Below, piece after piece: positions 9,449 through 18,618 of a DNA stretch of 64,000 bases. Position 1 is the first letter of the stretch, and each line of letters opens with the position of its first letter. Under the pieces are notes generated by a model that worked only from the letters and a program-made list of their open reading frames with translations, made no database searches and was not told the origin of the DNA. The translations under genes and the position numbers were made by a program. Source of the DNA: SSC4 sp964443225 (GTDB lineage: Bacteria; Chloroflexota; Anaerolineae; SSC4; Amarolineaceae); assembly GCA_964443225.1 (NCBI GenBank), contig CAYUCC010000003.1, forward strand, positions 1-64,000, given 5' to 3'.

Positions 9449-9553
9449 TTAATCGCTCCTGCTGCGGCGGCTCGGCTTCTCCTGCGCCGACTGCGCGCTG
9501 ATCGCGTCAAGGGGGAGGGTGACTTCGATGAGGCGTTTGGGTGAGGAGATCAT
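9449..9553 (-). pseudogene. Remnant: N-terminus of a DUF1156-type DNA methylase
   Basis: A 34-residue frame begins with ATG (9553-9551) only 5 nt after the HNH stop and ends at TAA (9451-9449). Residues 6-26 (KRLIEVTLPLDAISAQSAQEK) look like the start of DUF1156 methylases, which typically begin R-L-I-E-V-x-L-P-x-x-x-I-x-x-x-S-x-x-E-K-S. Homology then stops and the frame ends. It differs from the intact DUF1156 gene at 15635, whose N-terminus reads EDYIPIEAISAEARREKS, so it is a relic of another copy or subfamily once in an operon with the HNH gene. The assignment is by eye from the family pattern. Confidence 0.6.
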
Positions 9554-9558
9554 GCCAT

Positions 9559-9987
9559 TCAATCCTCAGGAGGCCACCAACCGCTATGTACCCATAGCGA
9601 TCGTGCGCCCACGATCTCGGGATTGTTCATGCGCAGCGTGCTGACCGTGGTCCGGCCACACAGGGTCAAGCCAATGATCTCGGTGCCATCCTCCGACCAC
9701 GCGAAATGCTCGTTCCAACGCTGCTGGCGTGGATTGAAGAGCGCCACCTCAATGCCAGTGATTGGGTCGACACTTGCGACACGGCTCCCCTTGTAGCGAT
9801 TGCAGGAGGTACAAGCCAGCCAGAGGTTTTCCTCGACCGTCAACCCACCCGAAGCCTCGGGAATGATGTGATCGATCTCCATCGCAGCGCCGCTAATCCC
9901 CTGGGGAGTCAGGCAATACCCACAGCGATATCCCGCTGCCCGCTCGATGGTCGCGCGCAGTGGCCTGGACACATACGTCTTTGGCAT
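9559..9987 (-). CDS. HNH endonuclease
   Basis: A 142-residue HNH nuclease. The zinc-binding and catalytic layout is visible: CGYC (about 18-21), MEIDHIIPEASGG (about 36-48) with the catalytic His of the ID-H motif, NLW, then CTSCNRYKG. Stand-alone HNH proteins of this size cleave DNA, often in mobile or defence contexts. It starts 3 nt after the stop of the upstream 140-residue gene on the same strand, so the two are co-transcribed. A truncated methylase start follows 5 nt downstream, suggesting the operon once continued as a restriction-modification-like unit. Confidence 0.88.
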   Translation of the reverse strand: MPKTYVSRPLRATIERAAGYRCGYCLTPQGISGAAMEIDHIIPEASGGLTVEENLWLACTSCNRYKGSRVASVDPITGIEVALFNPRQQRWNEHFAWSEDGTEIIGLTLCGRTTVSTLRMNNPEIVGARSLWVHSGWWPPED

Positions 9988-9990
9988 GGC

Positions 9991-10413
9991 TCAGTGAACG
10001 GACTTAGCGCCGGCGGGAGTCGGGACTTTGTTGCCTCGCCATTTGAGCAAAGCCAGCGCATAGGACTTGCGCAGCATCAGGCGATTGGACTCCTGCAGAA
10101 GCGCGTCCAGGCGCGCTTCATTGACAGGACTTAGCGTCTCGCGTTCGTTATCTCGCAAAAGATCGCTCAGTTCGTGTTGCAGACCGGCCGACAGGACGTC
10201 TTGGGACACATGCCAGAGCTCCTGGTTCGTCAATGCCTCCAGTGCTTCCAACTCGGCGCGGTACTGCTGCGGCGCCTTGTCCAACGACGGCAAGCTGTTC
10301 TCCACGATCTTGACCAACGCCTGAGGCATCGGCTCGTTCAATCCCTGGGCCGCCCGTTCGATCTTTCTGAAAAGAATTTCTGGCAATTCCAAAACGACAT
10401 AGTGAGCAGTCAT
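9991..10413 (-). CDS. Uncharacterised 140-residue partner of the HNH nuclease
   Basis: The ATG at 10413-10411 is preferred over the upstream in-frame start because GGAGGA lies 11 nt before it. The protein is mostly predicted alpha-helical and rich in Leu, Glu and Ala, beginning with a short beta-like stretch (MTAHYVVLELPEILF) and then a regulator-like helix pair. The start resembles antitoxin or DNA-binding proteins that precede nucleases, but no named family is recognised. Its coupling to the HNH gene (3-nt gap) suggests a functional pair, perhaps nuclease and regulator or immunity protein. Confidence 0.7.
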   Translation of the reverse strand: MTAHYVVLELPEILFRKIERAAQGLNEPMPQALVKIVENSLPSLDKAPQQYRAELEALEALTNQELWHVSQDVLSAGLQHELSDLLRDNERETLSPVNEARLDALLQESNRLMLRKSYALALLKWRGNKVPTPAGAKSVH

Positions 10414-10707
10414 GATCGGTCTTATCCTCCAGGTGCTGCCGAAACTCGTGGACACACTTTGACAACTCAGTACCAGATCAGCACAGTTGCGATGATTTCT
10501 CGACGCATTGTAACACGATCCCCATCGCAGAGCAAGAGCCTGCGGCTCATGCCTCCCACGCCACGCCCTCCTCCGCCACCCGCTGCCAGCCGGCCTGGCG
10601 CACGCGGGAGCGCATCCGCTTCACCACCTCGTCCCCGCGCAACCGCTGGGCCGGGTTCTGGATGGGCTGGTGGTATGATGCTCCCTGGGCTGGAGCATTT
10701 GACTACT
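10414..10707. other. Divergent intergenic region between HNH operon and defence island
   Basis: This stretch separates the leftward HNH operon from the rightward helicase operon. It contains a low-complexity Pro/Arg-coding stretch (about 10550-10670) that gives spurious frames on both strands. No gene is supported. The leftward promoter must lie in its first part, but I see no clear consensus there. Confidence 0.5.
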
Positions 10708-10736
10708 TTGCTCAGGATGCACATACTGAGTATAAT
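10708..10736 (+). promoter_or_regulatory. Putative sigma-70 promoter of the defence operon
   Basis: TTGCTC (10708-10713), a 17-nt spacer and TATAAT (10731-10736) match the housekeeping consensus well. The spacer carries CTCAG and CTGAG as an inverted repeat (10711-10715 and 10726-10730), a possible repressor site. Transcription would start near 10743, leaving a leader of about 170 nt before the helicase gene. Confidence 0.55.
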
Positions 10737-10915
10737 TCTGTGGTAGATTGTGTTTGATCGGAGCACGGAAGCTCAAGTCGGCATGAACTGGCTGACCAGT
10801 ACATGCCGTTTTCGAGGTTCAGCCCGCACATTTCCGCCGCCGTGATACGTAGAACCCGCCGTGATACCGGTCCAAGGTGTCCCAGACTTACATCTGCCGC
10901 GAGAGGAAGACCACA

Positions 10916-13900
10916 TTGCCCCCATCTTTGGAAAACCTGATCCACCAACGTATCACACTTCCGGGCCATTTTTCCTCAGCGGTCACCGTCGAAGCTGTCC
11001 GATCATTGGGCGCCAGCTTCGAGCTGCAGATCCGGCGCACCGACGGTATGTTGGATGAAACTATCCTCTCGGGCGAAGAGATGGACAGCCTCCTGGCGCG
11101 CGTACAAGGACAGCCAGGCAACACACCTTTGGTCGACGGGCATCAGCTGCGTCTTCTTGTCGAGTCCGCCCGCATTCGGCTGGCTTACGCCTACGACAAA
11201 CAATTCGCCGTGTCGCTGTCGGGCATCCGCACCCTACCGCACCAGATCGAAGCGGTCTACGAACGAATGTTGCCCCAGCCGCGCCTGCGTTTCTTGATCG
11301 CCGACGACCCCGGCGCGGGCAAGACCATCATGGCCGGCCTCTATATCAAAGAGATGAAGCTGCGCCAGGCCGCCGAGCGCATCCTGATCCTGACACCTGC
11401 CCCGCTGACCATCCAGTGGCAAGAGGAGTTGTTGCGCTACTTCAACGAGCCCTTCCAGATCATCCACTCCGGCAACGATCAGCAGCAGTTGCTCAACCTC
11501 TGGCAGCGTGAGAACCAGGTGATTTGTTCGGTGGATTACGCCAAACAACCCGACGTGCGCGAACGGGTCTGGCAGCAGCGCTACGACCTGGTCATCATCG
11601 ACGAAGCCCACAAATGCGCCGCCTACACCAAACGCTACTCCGGGCGGGCAGATGACGTCGAGAAGACGCGGCGCTACCAATTGGCCGAGAAGGTGACAGC
11701 ATCGGCCGATCACGTGCTGCTGTTGACGGCGACACCCCATCACGGCGATGATGACCGCTTTGGCCATTTCCTGCGCCTCATCGACCCCGACGTCTTTCCG
11801 GAGCCACACCGTTACGGAGAACGCGCCCGCGAGGTGCGCCGGGGTGTGTTGGGTCTGGGCGGGGCTTCGCCCTGGGCCATTCGCCGGCTGAAAGAGGACC
11901 TGCGCGATGTCGACGGCCGGCGGCTGTTTCCCGACCGTCACGCCCAGACCGTTGCCTTTGAGCTGAAGCGTGAGGAATACAGCCTCTACAAAGCGGTGAC
12001 GTCGTTCATCAACGAGTTCCTGCCCCAGGCGGACGGCGGGCGACGCCAGAGTGTCGCTTTGACCCGCACGGTGTTGCAGCGCCGCCTGGCCTCGTCGGCC
12101 AATGCCATCTACGAGTCGCTGCGCCGGCGCCTGGAGCGGCAGAGCCGGCTGCTGGAGGAACTCGAGACCCTGCCGGCCAGCCAGCGCGCCCGCTATCTGG
12201 AGCGGCTGCGCGGCCGGCTGACCGATAGCGAGCGCGACGAGGATGATCTGGACGATCAGGAACGGGACGAGCTGATCGACACCTTCACCGCAGCCGAACA
12301 GTTGGAGCAGATCCGCGCCGAGGTGGCGGCACTCAAGGACCTGGTGGAGCAGGCCGGCCGTGTGCGCCAGCGCTCACCTGACAGCGACAGCAAACTGCAA
12401 GCCCTGCGCGCCTGCCTGACCGGGTCGCAGTTCGACGAGTTGAAGGACGGCCGCGGCAAGCTGCTGATCTTCACCGAACACCGCGACACGCTGACCTACC
12501 TGCGCCAACACCTGACGCAGTGGGGCTTCAACACCTGCGAAATCCACGGTGGCATGAACCCGCACGAACGCCGGCAGGCGCAGGACATGTTCCGCACCCA
12601 GGCGCAGGTGTGCGTGGCCACCGAGGCAGCCGGCGAGGGCATCAACCTTCAGTTCTGCCACCTGATGATCAACTACGACCTGCCCTGGAACCCCACCCGG
12701 CTGGAGCAGCGCATGGGCCGCATCCACCGCATCGGCCAGGAGCGGGACGTCTATGTGTACAACTTCGTAGCGGAACAATCGGAGGATGGCCAGCCCATCG
12801 TCGAAGGCAGCATCCTGCGACGTCTGTTGATCAAGCTGGACCAGATGCGCGATGCGCTGGGGCCCAACCGGGTCTACGACGTGATCGGCGAGGTGCTGGC
12901 GCTGAACGCGATCAACCTGCCGGAGATGCTACGCGAGGCGGCCTACGACCCGCGCCGCCTGGATGAGTATCTCGATCAGATCGACCGCATCGACCCGCAG
13001 CAGTTGCGGCGCTACGAAGAGGCCACCGGCATCGCGCTGGCCCAATCCAACGTCGATTTTAGCGCCTTCCAGCAGCACAACTACGAGGTGGAGGAGCGGC
13101 GGCTGATGCCGGAATACGTCGCCCGGCAGTTCCTGGCCGCGGCCGAGCTGGTGAATTTGTCCGTCGAGCCGCGGGCCGATGGCCTGTGGCGCATCGAGTA
13201 CGTGCCCGCGGGACTGCGTTCAGGGCGCCTGGCTGCCGTGCAGCGCCAGGGACCACCAGAGGAGAGCTACCGCAAGACCACCTTCTACAAGGAACACCTG
13301 GGGCAGAACCGTCACCTGGACGCCGTGTTGGTGGGACCTGGCCATGTGCTGTATGCAGCCGTGGACGAGGTGCTGAACGAGCGATTGGCCGGCGTGCGCG
13401 AAGGTGTGGCTCTTTTCGTGGACACGCACGCTGTCCAGCCTTACTGGCTGCACTTCCTGGAAATGGCGATTCGGGGCGAGGAGCGGTCCAGCGAGGGGCC
13501 CGTCACGCTGTACGCCGAGGTTGTTGCCGTGGCCGAGGCGTTGAGCGGGGACTCAATTGAGCGGTTCAGCCTGGCCTGGCCTGATATCCTGCACGATCTG
13601 GCGCCGCTGGATGCCAGACCCGAACAAGTTCGGGACGCGATGCCAACACACCGGACTCCCGAACTTGATCGGGACGCGCAGCCGGCGATCGACTTCGTGC
13701 GCGCGGGCGCGCAGATCCAGGCGCGCCGCCGTGTGCAGGTCGAGCGCGAGCATTACGCCGAGATCGTGCGCGATTACCTGACCCGCTCCTTCGAGGCGCG
13801 CATCCGCGCCACCGAAAACCGGGTCATGAGCCTACGGGGCCGCGAGTTGGCCGGCGACAACGATGTCGTCCTGGCCCGCCAGCGCGCCGAGCAGGACCTG

Positions 13901-14473
13901 GCCGACCTGCAGCGCACCCGCGCTGAGCGGCTGCGGGGTCTGGATCGGCTGGCCATCACGCGTCCCGGGCCGGTGCGCCACCTGGCCAGTGTGCTGGTGC
14001 TGCCGCCCGACACCACGCTGGCCGACGCCCTGGTGCGGGAGGAGATCGACGAGGGCGCGCGGCGGGCCAGCGAGCTCGCCGCCATGCAGATCGCCATGCA
14101 ACATGAACGCGGCCGCGACTGGGAGCCGTTCGACGTCAGCAACCTGCACGACGGCTGCGGCTTTGATATCCGCTCGCTGGGTCCCGCCGACCCGGCCACT
14201 GGCCAGCGTCCTGTGCGGCGTATCGAGGTCAAGGGCCGGCAGCGTGGCCAGCCGGTGCGACTGAGCACCAACGAGTGGCTCAAGGCACGGCAGTTGGGGG
14301 AGAGCTATTGGCTGTACGTCGTGTGGGACCCGATGACGCCCAACTGGGAGCTTACGCATGTTCAGGATCCCGGCAACCGGCTGGAACACGTGGCGCGCGA
14401 GGTGCGATCGATCAGCCATTTCGAGTTGTCCGCTGAAGCGATAAGTCAAGGTGCGTTGTCTGGAAGGCAGTGA
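10916..14473 (+). CDS. SNF2-family helicase with C-terminal DUF3883 (DrmD-like)
   Basis: About 1185 residues. The SNF2/RapA-type motor has Walker A DDPGAGKTIMAG (about residue 130), the DEAH box VIIDEAHK (about 228), LLLTATPHHGDD, and the C-terminal motif QRMGRIHRIGQ (about 600). The C-terminus carries a DUF3883 domain (about 1060-1160) with GCGFDIRS and RRIEVKGR, resembling a PD-(D/E)xK nuclease core. The frame opens at GTG 10877, but TTG 10916 is favoured by GAGAGGAAGA 5 nt upstream. SNF2 helicases next to adenine methylases occur in class 1 DISARM. Its stop precedes the next gene by 4 nt. Residues near 901-920 contain a repeat insertion. Confidence 0.88.
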   Translation: MPPSLENLIHQRITLPGHFSSAVTVEAVRSLGASFELQIRRTDGMLDETILSGEEMDSLLARVQGQPGNTPLVDGHQLRLLVESARIRLAYAYDKQFAVSLSGIRTLPHQIEAVYERMLPQPRLRFLIADDPGAGKTIMAGLYIKEMKLRQAAERILILTPAPLTIQWQEELLRYFNEPFQIIHSGNDQQQLLNLWQRENQVICSVDYAKQPDVRERVWQQRYDLVIIDEAHKCAAYTKRYSGRADDVEKTRRYQLAEKVTASADHVLLLTATPHHGDDDRFGHFLRLIDPDVFPEPHRYGERAREVRRGVLGLGGASPWAIRRLKEDLRDVDGRRLFPDRHAQTVAFELKREEYSLYKAVTSFINEFLPQADGGRRQSVALTRTVLQRRLASSANAIYESLRRRLERQSRLLEELETLPASQRARYLERLRGRLTDSERDEDDLDDQERDELIDTFTAAEQLEQIRAEVAALKDLVEQAGRVRQRSPDSDSKLQALRACLTGSQFDELKDGRGKLLIFTEHRDTLTYLRQHLTQWGFNTCEIHGGMNPHERRQAQDMFRTQAQVCVATEAAGEGINLQFCHLMINYDLPWNPTRLEQRMGRIHRIGQERDVYVYNFVAEQSEDGQPIVEGSILRRLLIKLDQMRDALGPNRVYDVIGEVLALNAINLPEMLREAAYDPRRLDEYLDQIDRIDPQQLRRYEEATGIALAQSNVDFSAFQQHNYEVEERRLMPEYVARQFLAAAELVNLSVEPRADGLWRIEYVPAGLRSGRLAAVQRQGPPEESYRKTTFYKEHLGQNRHLDAVLVGPGHVLYAAVDEVLNERLAGVREGVALFVDTHAVQPYWLHFLEMAIRGEERSSEGPVTLYAEVVAVAEALSGDSIERFSLAWPDILHDLAPLDARPEQVRDAMPTHRTPELDRDAQPAIDFVRAGAQIQARRRVQVEREHYAEIVRDYLTRSFEARIRATENRVMSLRGRELAGDNDVVLARQRAEQDLADLQRTRAERLRGLDRLAITRPGPVRHLASVLVLPPDTTLADALVREEIDEGARRASELAAMQIAMQHERGRDWEPFDVSNLHDGCGFDIRSLGPADPATGQRPVRRIEVKGRQRGQPVRLSTNEWLKARQLGESYWLYVVWDPMTPNWELTHVQDPGNRLEHVAREVRSISHFELSAEAISQGALSGRQ
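13619..13678 (+). repeat. Two palindromic repeats inserted in frame in the helicase gene
   Basis: CCCGAACAAGTTCGGG (13619-13634) is a perfect palindromic hairpin with a 2-nt centre. A second copy, CCCGAACTTGATCGGG (13658-13673), lies 39 nt later. Both are followed by ACGCG. They encode PEQVRDA and PELDRDA without breaking the frame. They look like a small REP-like element tolerated in a linker. Confidence 0.55.
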
Positions 14474-14477
14474 AGGC

Positions 14478-15299
14478 ATGACCTCATCTATTGTGATCGA
14501 GCTGGCTCCAGGATTGAACCAAAATACACGTGCAGCCCTGCAGGCTTACCTTGGCGATCCATTCCGGCTGTCCTACGCAGATTGGCAATTGATACGATCA
14601 GCCAGTGCTCTGCTGGCGCGTTGCACGGTCCTCTTCTCCAAACGTCGCTACGCTTTCAAGCAGTTCTATGCGACCTTCATCAATGGCACATATGCCCGGC
14701 CGTATCTTCAACAACTGGCTGCTACTGCTACTCCAGAACGCGATGGGCCAGCTCTTCAGGCTGAGATGGCGCGTAAAATCCTGGCCTGGCTGCGTCTGAG
14801 TGGCCTCACGCCGTTGGCTGTTCCCAACGCCGAATATCTGATCATTTATTGCCTCTACCAGTGGGCATCTTTTGCCCGTGGTTATCTATTCGAGCGCATC
14901 GTGCTCAAGGACCTTGCGGATGGGGGAATCCTACTGACGGCGCACGTGCCAGAACGCGGCACAGAGCGCTACAGTGCCAGCGACCTACAGATCGGTGGCA
15001 TCGGCCAGGGAGACATCAAAACATCGCTCTACTTTTTGGATGAACTGACTGACGCACGTTCCGAATTCTACATCACGCGTTTGTACGATGCCCAGAATCG
15101 GGTTTTGCGGCAGGTGGTCTTTATGACGCCGCTGGGCTGGCAACAGGTGAATGGAAAGCCGCGCCCGACTTCCATCACCGAGGCTGCGCGTCACTTTCCA
15201 CACCCAGTTTTGGTGGAGGCTGCCGGCAAGTCGTGGGTTGTGGTAGAATACACCGTGTGGAAGGAACGTATTCTGCGGTGGCAAACGAGAAGGAGATGA
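14478..15299 (+). CDS. Uncharacterised defence-island protein with a possible nuclease-like core
   Basis: A 273-residue protein of no family I recognise. ATG 14478 follows GGAAGGCAG and starts 4 nt after the helicase stop. The N-terminal half is helical and basic; the C-terminal half is beta-rich. Within it, YLFERIVLKDL is followed by SDLQIGGIGQGDIKTSLYF and then FYITRLYD; an Asp followed by D-x-K with flanking strands is the general layout of PD-(D/E)xK nucleases, so a nuclease or nuclease-derived role is possible. This rests on motif shape alone. Position between helicase and methylase implies membership of the same system. Confidence 0.7.
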   Translation: MTSSIVIELAPGLNQNTRAALQAYLGDPFRLSYADWQLIRSASALLARCTVLFSKRRYAFKQFYATFINGTYARPYLQQLAATATPERDGPALQAEMARKILAWLRLSGLTPLAVPNAEYLIIYCLYQWASFARGYLFERIVLKDLADGGILLTAHVPERGTERYSASDLQIGGIGQGDIKTSLYFLDELTDARSEFYITRLYDAQNRVLRQVVFMTPLGWQQVNGKPRPTSITEAARHFPHPVLVEAAGKSWVVVEYTVWKERILRWQTRRR

Positions 15300-15300
15300 A

Positions 15301-15603
15301 ATGAATCGCAAGATACTGGACACACTAGAGCCTGAGGAATTCGACGCCCTCATCGAGACCTATGTGGAGCGATCAGAACCGGATGCCTTGTCGTTCGAGG
15401 CGCTGGATCAGGCAGCACGCCGGCTTGCCCAGGAAGCTGTGGCTGAGACCATCGAGTTGACCGGTGTCGTCGAGGAAGGTGCCATCGTCTTTGATCCACC
15501 TACGTCAGCCCCGGTGCTGGCGCGCGGCAACGTAGTCGTCATCGGCGGATTGCGCCTGGTCGTCAAGCTGCGTCCCGCCCCACCTGCGGTTTCCACCCAT
15601 TGA
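15301..15603 (+). CDS. Small uncharacterised protein of the defence operon
   Basis: A 100-residue acidic protein whose ATG is 1 nt past the previous stop and follows AGGAGATGA. The N-terminal half (LEPEEFDALIETYVERS) is helical and acidic. The C-terminal half is beta-rich, with an AIVFDPPTSAPVLARGNVVVIGG stretch reminiscent of short antitoxin-like or SH3-like barrels. No family is recognised. The tight spacing with genes on both sides suggests a structural or regulatory subunit. Confidence 0.65.
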   Translation: MNRKILDTLEPEEFDALIETYVERSEPDALSFEALDQAARRLAQEAVAETIELTGVVEEGAIVFDPPTSAPVLARGNVVVIGGLRLVVKLRPAPPAVSTH

Positions 15604-15634
15604 GGCTGCTTCAATTGGACGCCATGTGGAAGCC

Positions 15635-18535
15635 ATGACCACTGACCAACGCCTGATCGAAGACTACATCCCCATCGAAGCCATCTCGGCCGAAGCCCGC
15701 CGCGAGAAGTCGATCCGCAAGGGGCACATCTCCACCCTGCACCTGTGGTGGGCGCGGCGGCCGCTGGTGGCGGCGCGGGCGGCTGTCTACGGCGCGCTGG
15801 TTCCGGCGCCGGCGGACAAGCAGGCCGCCAGGGTAGCCGAAGAATTCGTGGCCGGCCTGTGCACCTATCCCGGCCCGCCCGACCTTGTCGCCCAGGCCCG
15901 CCGCCACATCCTGGAGGCCCACGCCGACCGCCTGACAACCGAGACCGGCCACCTGGTGACCGCCGAGGACATCGAGGCCGGCCGCGCGCCGCGGCCGCGG
16001 GTGCTGGACATGTTCGCCGGCGGCGGCGCGATCCCGCTGGAGGCGCTGCGCCTGGGCTGCGAAGCCTACGCCCTCGACCTCAACCCGGTGGCACACATCA
16101 TCCAACTGTGCACCCTGGTCTATCCGCAGCAGTTCGGCGCGCCCGACCCCGCCGCGCGCGGCAGCGCCAGGGACGGCACATGGGCCGGCCTGGCCGCCGA
16201 GGTGGAGCACTGGGGCAAGTGGGTGCTGGAGCGGGTCAAGGCCGAGATCGGCGATCTCTACCCCCCCATCCCCGATCCCGATTATCAGCCCAGCGGCCAG
16301 CTCAGCATGGATCTACCCGTAGCCGGCAAGCAAGCGGGCAAGGGCATGCTCACCCCGGTGGCCTACCTGTGGACGCGCACCGTGCGCTGCAAAAACCCGG
16401 CCTGCGGCGGCACGGTGCCGCTGGCGCGGCAGACATGGCTGGCGAAGAAGGAGGGCCGTTTCGTCGCCCTGCGCGCCGACGCCGAAACCAACCGGCACAA
16501 GGAATGGCCCGATAAGACGGTGCGCTATCACGTGGTCGAAGCGAAAACTGAAGCAGATTTGGGCTTTGATCCAGCTGGAGGCAGCAAGACAGGAAACGCG
16601 GCCTGTCTGTTTTGCGGTACAGTGGCTGACAGCACCTATGTGAAGGCTGAGGGGCAAGCCGGCCGCATTGGCATGGACTTGATGGCAATAGTCTGCACCA
16701 GTTCCGACAAGAAGGGCAAGGAGTTCATCCATCCAGATCTGCACACCCGAAACCTGCACCCTGATGAACCCGTGATCTGGGATCGAATACTAAGTCTGAG
16801 TGTTGTGCCAGACGGTAGTTCCGTGTCTCATCTAACGGTTCCCGATGAGAAGATAGTATCTGATGCCAAGGGTAGTGCGTGGATAGTGCAGTATGGATAC
16901 GGGCGATTTGGCGATCTCTATAGTATGCGGCAACTCCTTTCGATGCTTACGTTTGTGAAGGAGATCCACAACGCACATGCTGAAATGCTGCGCAAAGGAT
17001 ACACGACAGAACAAATCAAGAGTCTCATTGCCTACATGGGTCTGCTTGTTGGTAGACTTGCTGACTATAGTAGCACCCTCTGCACCTGGGAGTCTCATGG
17101 CGAACTGATCGGGCATACCTTTACTCGACAAGCCCTTCCGATGGTATGGGACTTTGCAGAAGTGAATCCACTTGGGGATGCATCCGGCAATGCAAGTTCT
17201 GCTTTGGAATGGATTGTCCAAGTGATTCGGAGCGTGAGCAATATCCGGCCGGCGGGGCGAGTCTACAGAGGTACAGCAGCAGACCTGCCGTTCGATTCGC
17301 AGCACTTCGATGCAATCGTTAGCGATCCTCCTTACTACGACAACGTCGCATACGCAGATCTCTCTGACTTCTTCTACGTATGGCTCAAACGCAGCATAGG
17401 CTTTCTTTTTCCGGAGCACTTCACTTCGATGCTCACGCCCAAGAAGAGCGAAGCTGTGGCCGATGCAACACGACACGACGGCGACCGCCAGTTAGCCGGT
17501 CAAGTGTATGAGCAGATGATGGCCCGGGCATTTGCTGAGGCGGGACGGGTATTGAAGCCCGATGCACCTCTTGTGATCGTCTATGCCCACAAGACTACAT
17601 TAGGTTGGTCCACTCTGGTAGATGCCTTGCGAACTGCCGGTTTTACCGTTACAGAGGCTTGGCCATTAGATACGGAGCGCGGAGCACGAATTCGAGCAAT
17701 TGAAACCGCCTCGCTGGCCTCATCCATCTTCCTTGTTGCACGTCGCCAGAAGCGGACAGAGATTGGCTCCTACGAACATGATGTTCGCCCCAATCTGCAG
17801 AGTATTGTTCGCGAACGCATTGAACGCCTCTGGTCCCAAGGCGTCACCGGCGCCGACCTGGTCATCGCCTGCGTGGGCGCGGGGCTGCGCGCGTTTACCC
17901 GCTTTGCGCGCGTCGAGTACGCCAACGGCGAGGAGGTGCCGGCCAACAGCTTCCTGGCCGAGGTGGAGGGCGCAGTGCTGGAGGCGCTGCTGGAGAAGCT
18001 GTTCGGCGTCAGCCAGGCCGGGGTCAGCAGCGTGGACCCGGCGACCCGTTTCTACGTACTCTGGCGCTACGCCTACCGCCAGGCCGCCATCGACGGCGGC
18101 GAGGCCATCGTCTTCGCCTATCCCCAGCACGTCGAGCTGGACGGCCCCGGCAGCCTCAGCCATGGCGGCAATCCGCTGGTGGAGAAAGAGAAGGGCAAAT
18201 ACCGCCTGCGCGATTTCGACGAGCGTGGCGCGGACGAGAAGCTGGGCCTGCCCCACAACGGCCAGCCGGCTGCGCTGATCGACGTGCTGCACCGGCTGTT
18301 GTGGCTGGTCGAGCATCGTCCCGGGCAGATATCGGCCTACCTGGACGAGACGCAACCCGACCTGGAGCGGCTGCGCATCATCGCTCAGACGCTGGCCGGC
18401 CAGGCGTTGGCCGGCAACGGCAGCGGCGGCGGCAAGTCGCTGGTCGCCTCGCGCGGGGCCGAGGCGGCTGCGCTGCGCAAGTTGACCGGCAACTGGCGGA
18501 CGTTGATCGATGCGCAGCGCGGTGGGTTGGTGTAG
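15635..18535 (+). CDS. DUF1156 adenine-type DNA methyltransferase
   Basis: A 966-residue putative N6-adenine DNA methylase. The DUF1156 N-terminus is clear (IPIEAISAEARREKS, then STLHLWWARRP). Motif I is MFAGGGAIPLEALRLGC with LDLNPVAH, and catalytic motif IV is SDPPYYDNV (about residue 565). A zinc-ribbon-like insertion (CKNPACGG and CLFCG) lies between them, as in related proteins. The central part (16540-17830) has lower GC than its flanks, a possible sign of domain exchange. GTG 15626 is an alternative start. DUF1156 methylases act in BREX type 3 (PglXI) and similar defence loci, where they mark self DNA. Confidence 0.92.
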   Translation: MTTDQRLIEDYIPIEAISAEARREKSIRKGHISTLHLWWARRPLVAARAAVYGALVPAPADKQAARVAEEFVAGLCTYPGPPDLVAQARRHILEAHADRLTTETGHLVTAEDIEAGRAPRPRVLDMFAGGGAIPLEALRLGCEAYALDLNPVAHIIQLCTLVYPQQFGAPDPAARGSARDGTWAGLAAEVEHWGKWVLERVKAEIGDLYPPIPDPDYQPSGQLSMDLPVAGKQAGKGMLTPVAYLWTRTVRCKNPACGGTVPLARQTWLAKKEGRFVALRADAETNRHKEWPDKTVRYHVVEAKTEADLGFDPAGGSKTGNAACLFCGTVADSTYVKAEGQAGRIGMDLMAIVCTSSDKKGKEFIHPDLHTRNLHPDEPVIWDRILSLSVVPDGSSVSHLTVPDEKIVSDAKGSAWIVQYGYGRFGDLYSMRQLLSMLTFVKEIHNAHAEMLRKGYTTEQIKSLIAYMGLLVGRLADYSSTLCTWESHGELIGHTFTRQALPMVWDFAEVNPLGDASGNASSALEWIVQVIRSVSNIRPAGRVYRGTAADLPFDSQHFDAIVSDPPYYDNVAYADLSDFFYVWLKRSIGFLFPEHFTSMLTPKKSEAVADATRHDGDRQLAGQVYEQMMARAFAEAGRVLKPDAPLVIVYAHKTTLGWSTLVDALRTAGFTVTEAWPLDTERGARIRAIETASLASSIFLVARRQKRTEIGSYEHDVRPNLQSIVRERIERLWSQGVTGADLVIACVGAGLRAFTRFARVEYANGEEVPANSFLAEVEGAVLEALLEKLFGVSQAGVSSVDPATRFYVLWRYAYRQAAIDGGEAIVFAYPQHVELDGPGSLSHGGNPLVEKEKGKYRLRDFDERGADEKLGLPHNGQPAALIDVLHRLLWLVEHRPGQISAYLDETQPDLERLRIIAQTLAGQALAGNGSGGGKSLVASRGAEAAALRKLTGNWRTLIDAQRGGLV

Positions 18536-18618
18536 CGCTGGACTAATCGGTGATGAACGGTGCCGCCAGACTCGGCGGTTATCGATCTCTGCACTACAAA
18601 GGACCAGGAGACCTCCAG

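Noticed and set aside
10467..10766. 99-codon minus-strand frame in the divergent region
   Set aside because: Low-complexity Pro/Gly/Arg stretch, no ribosome site, and it covers the promoter of the helicase operon.
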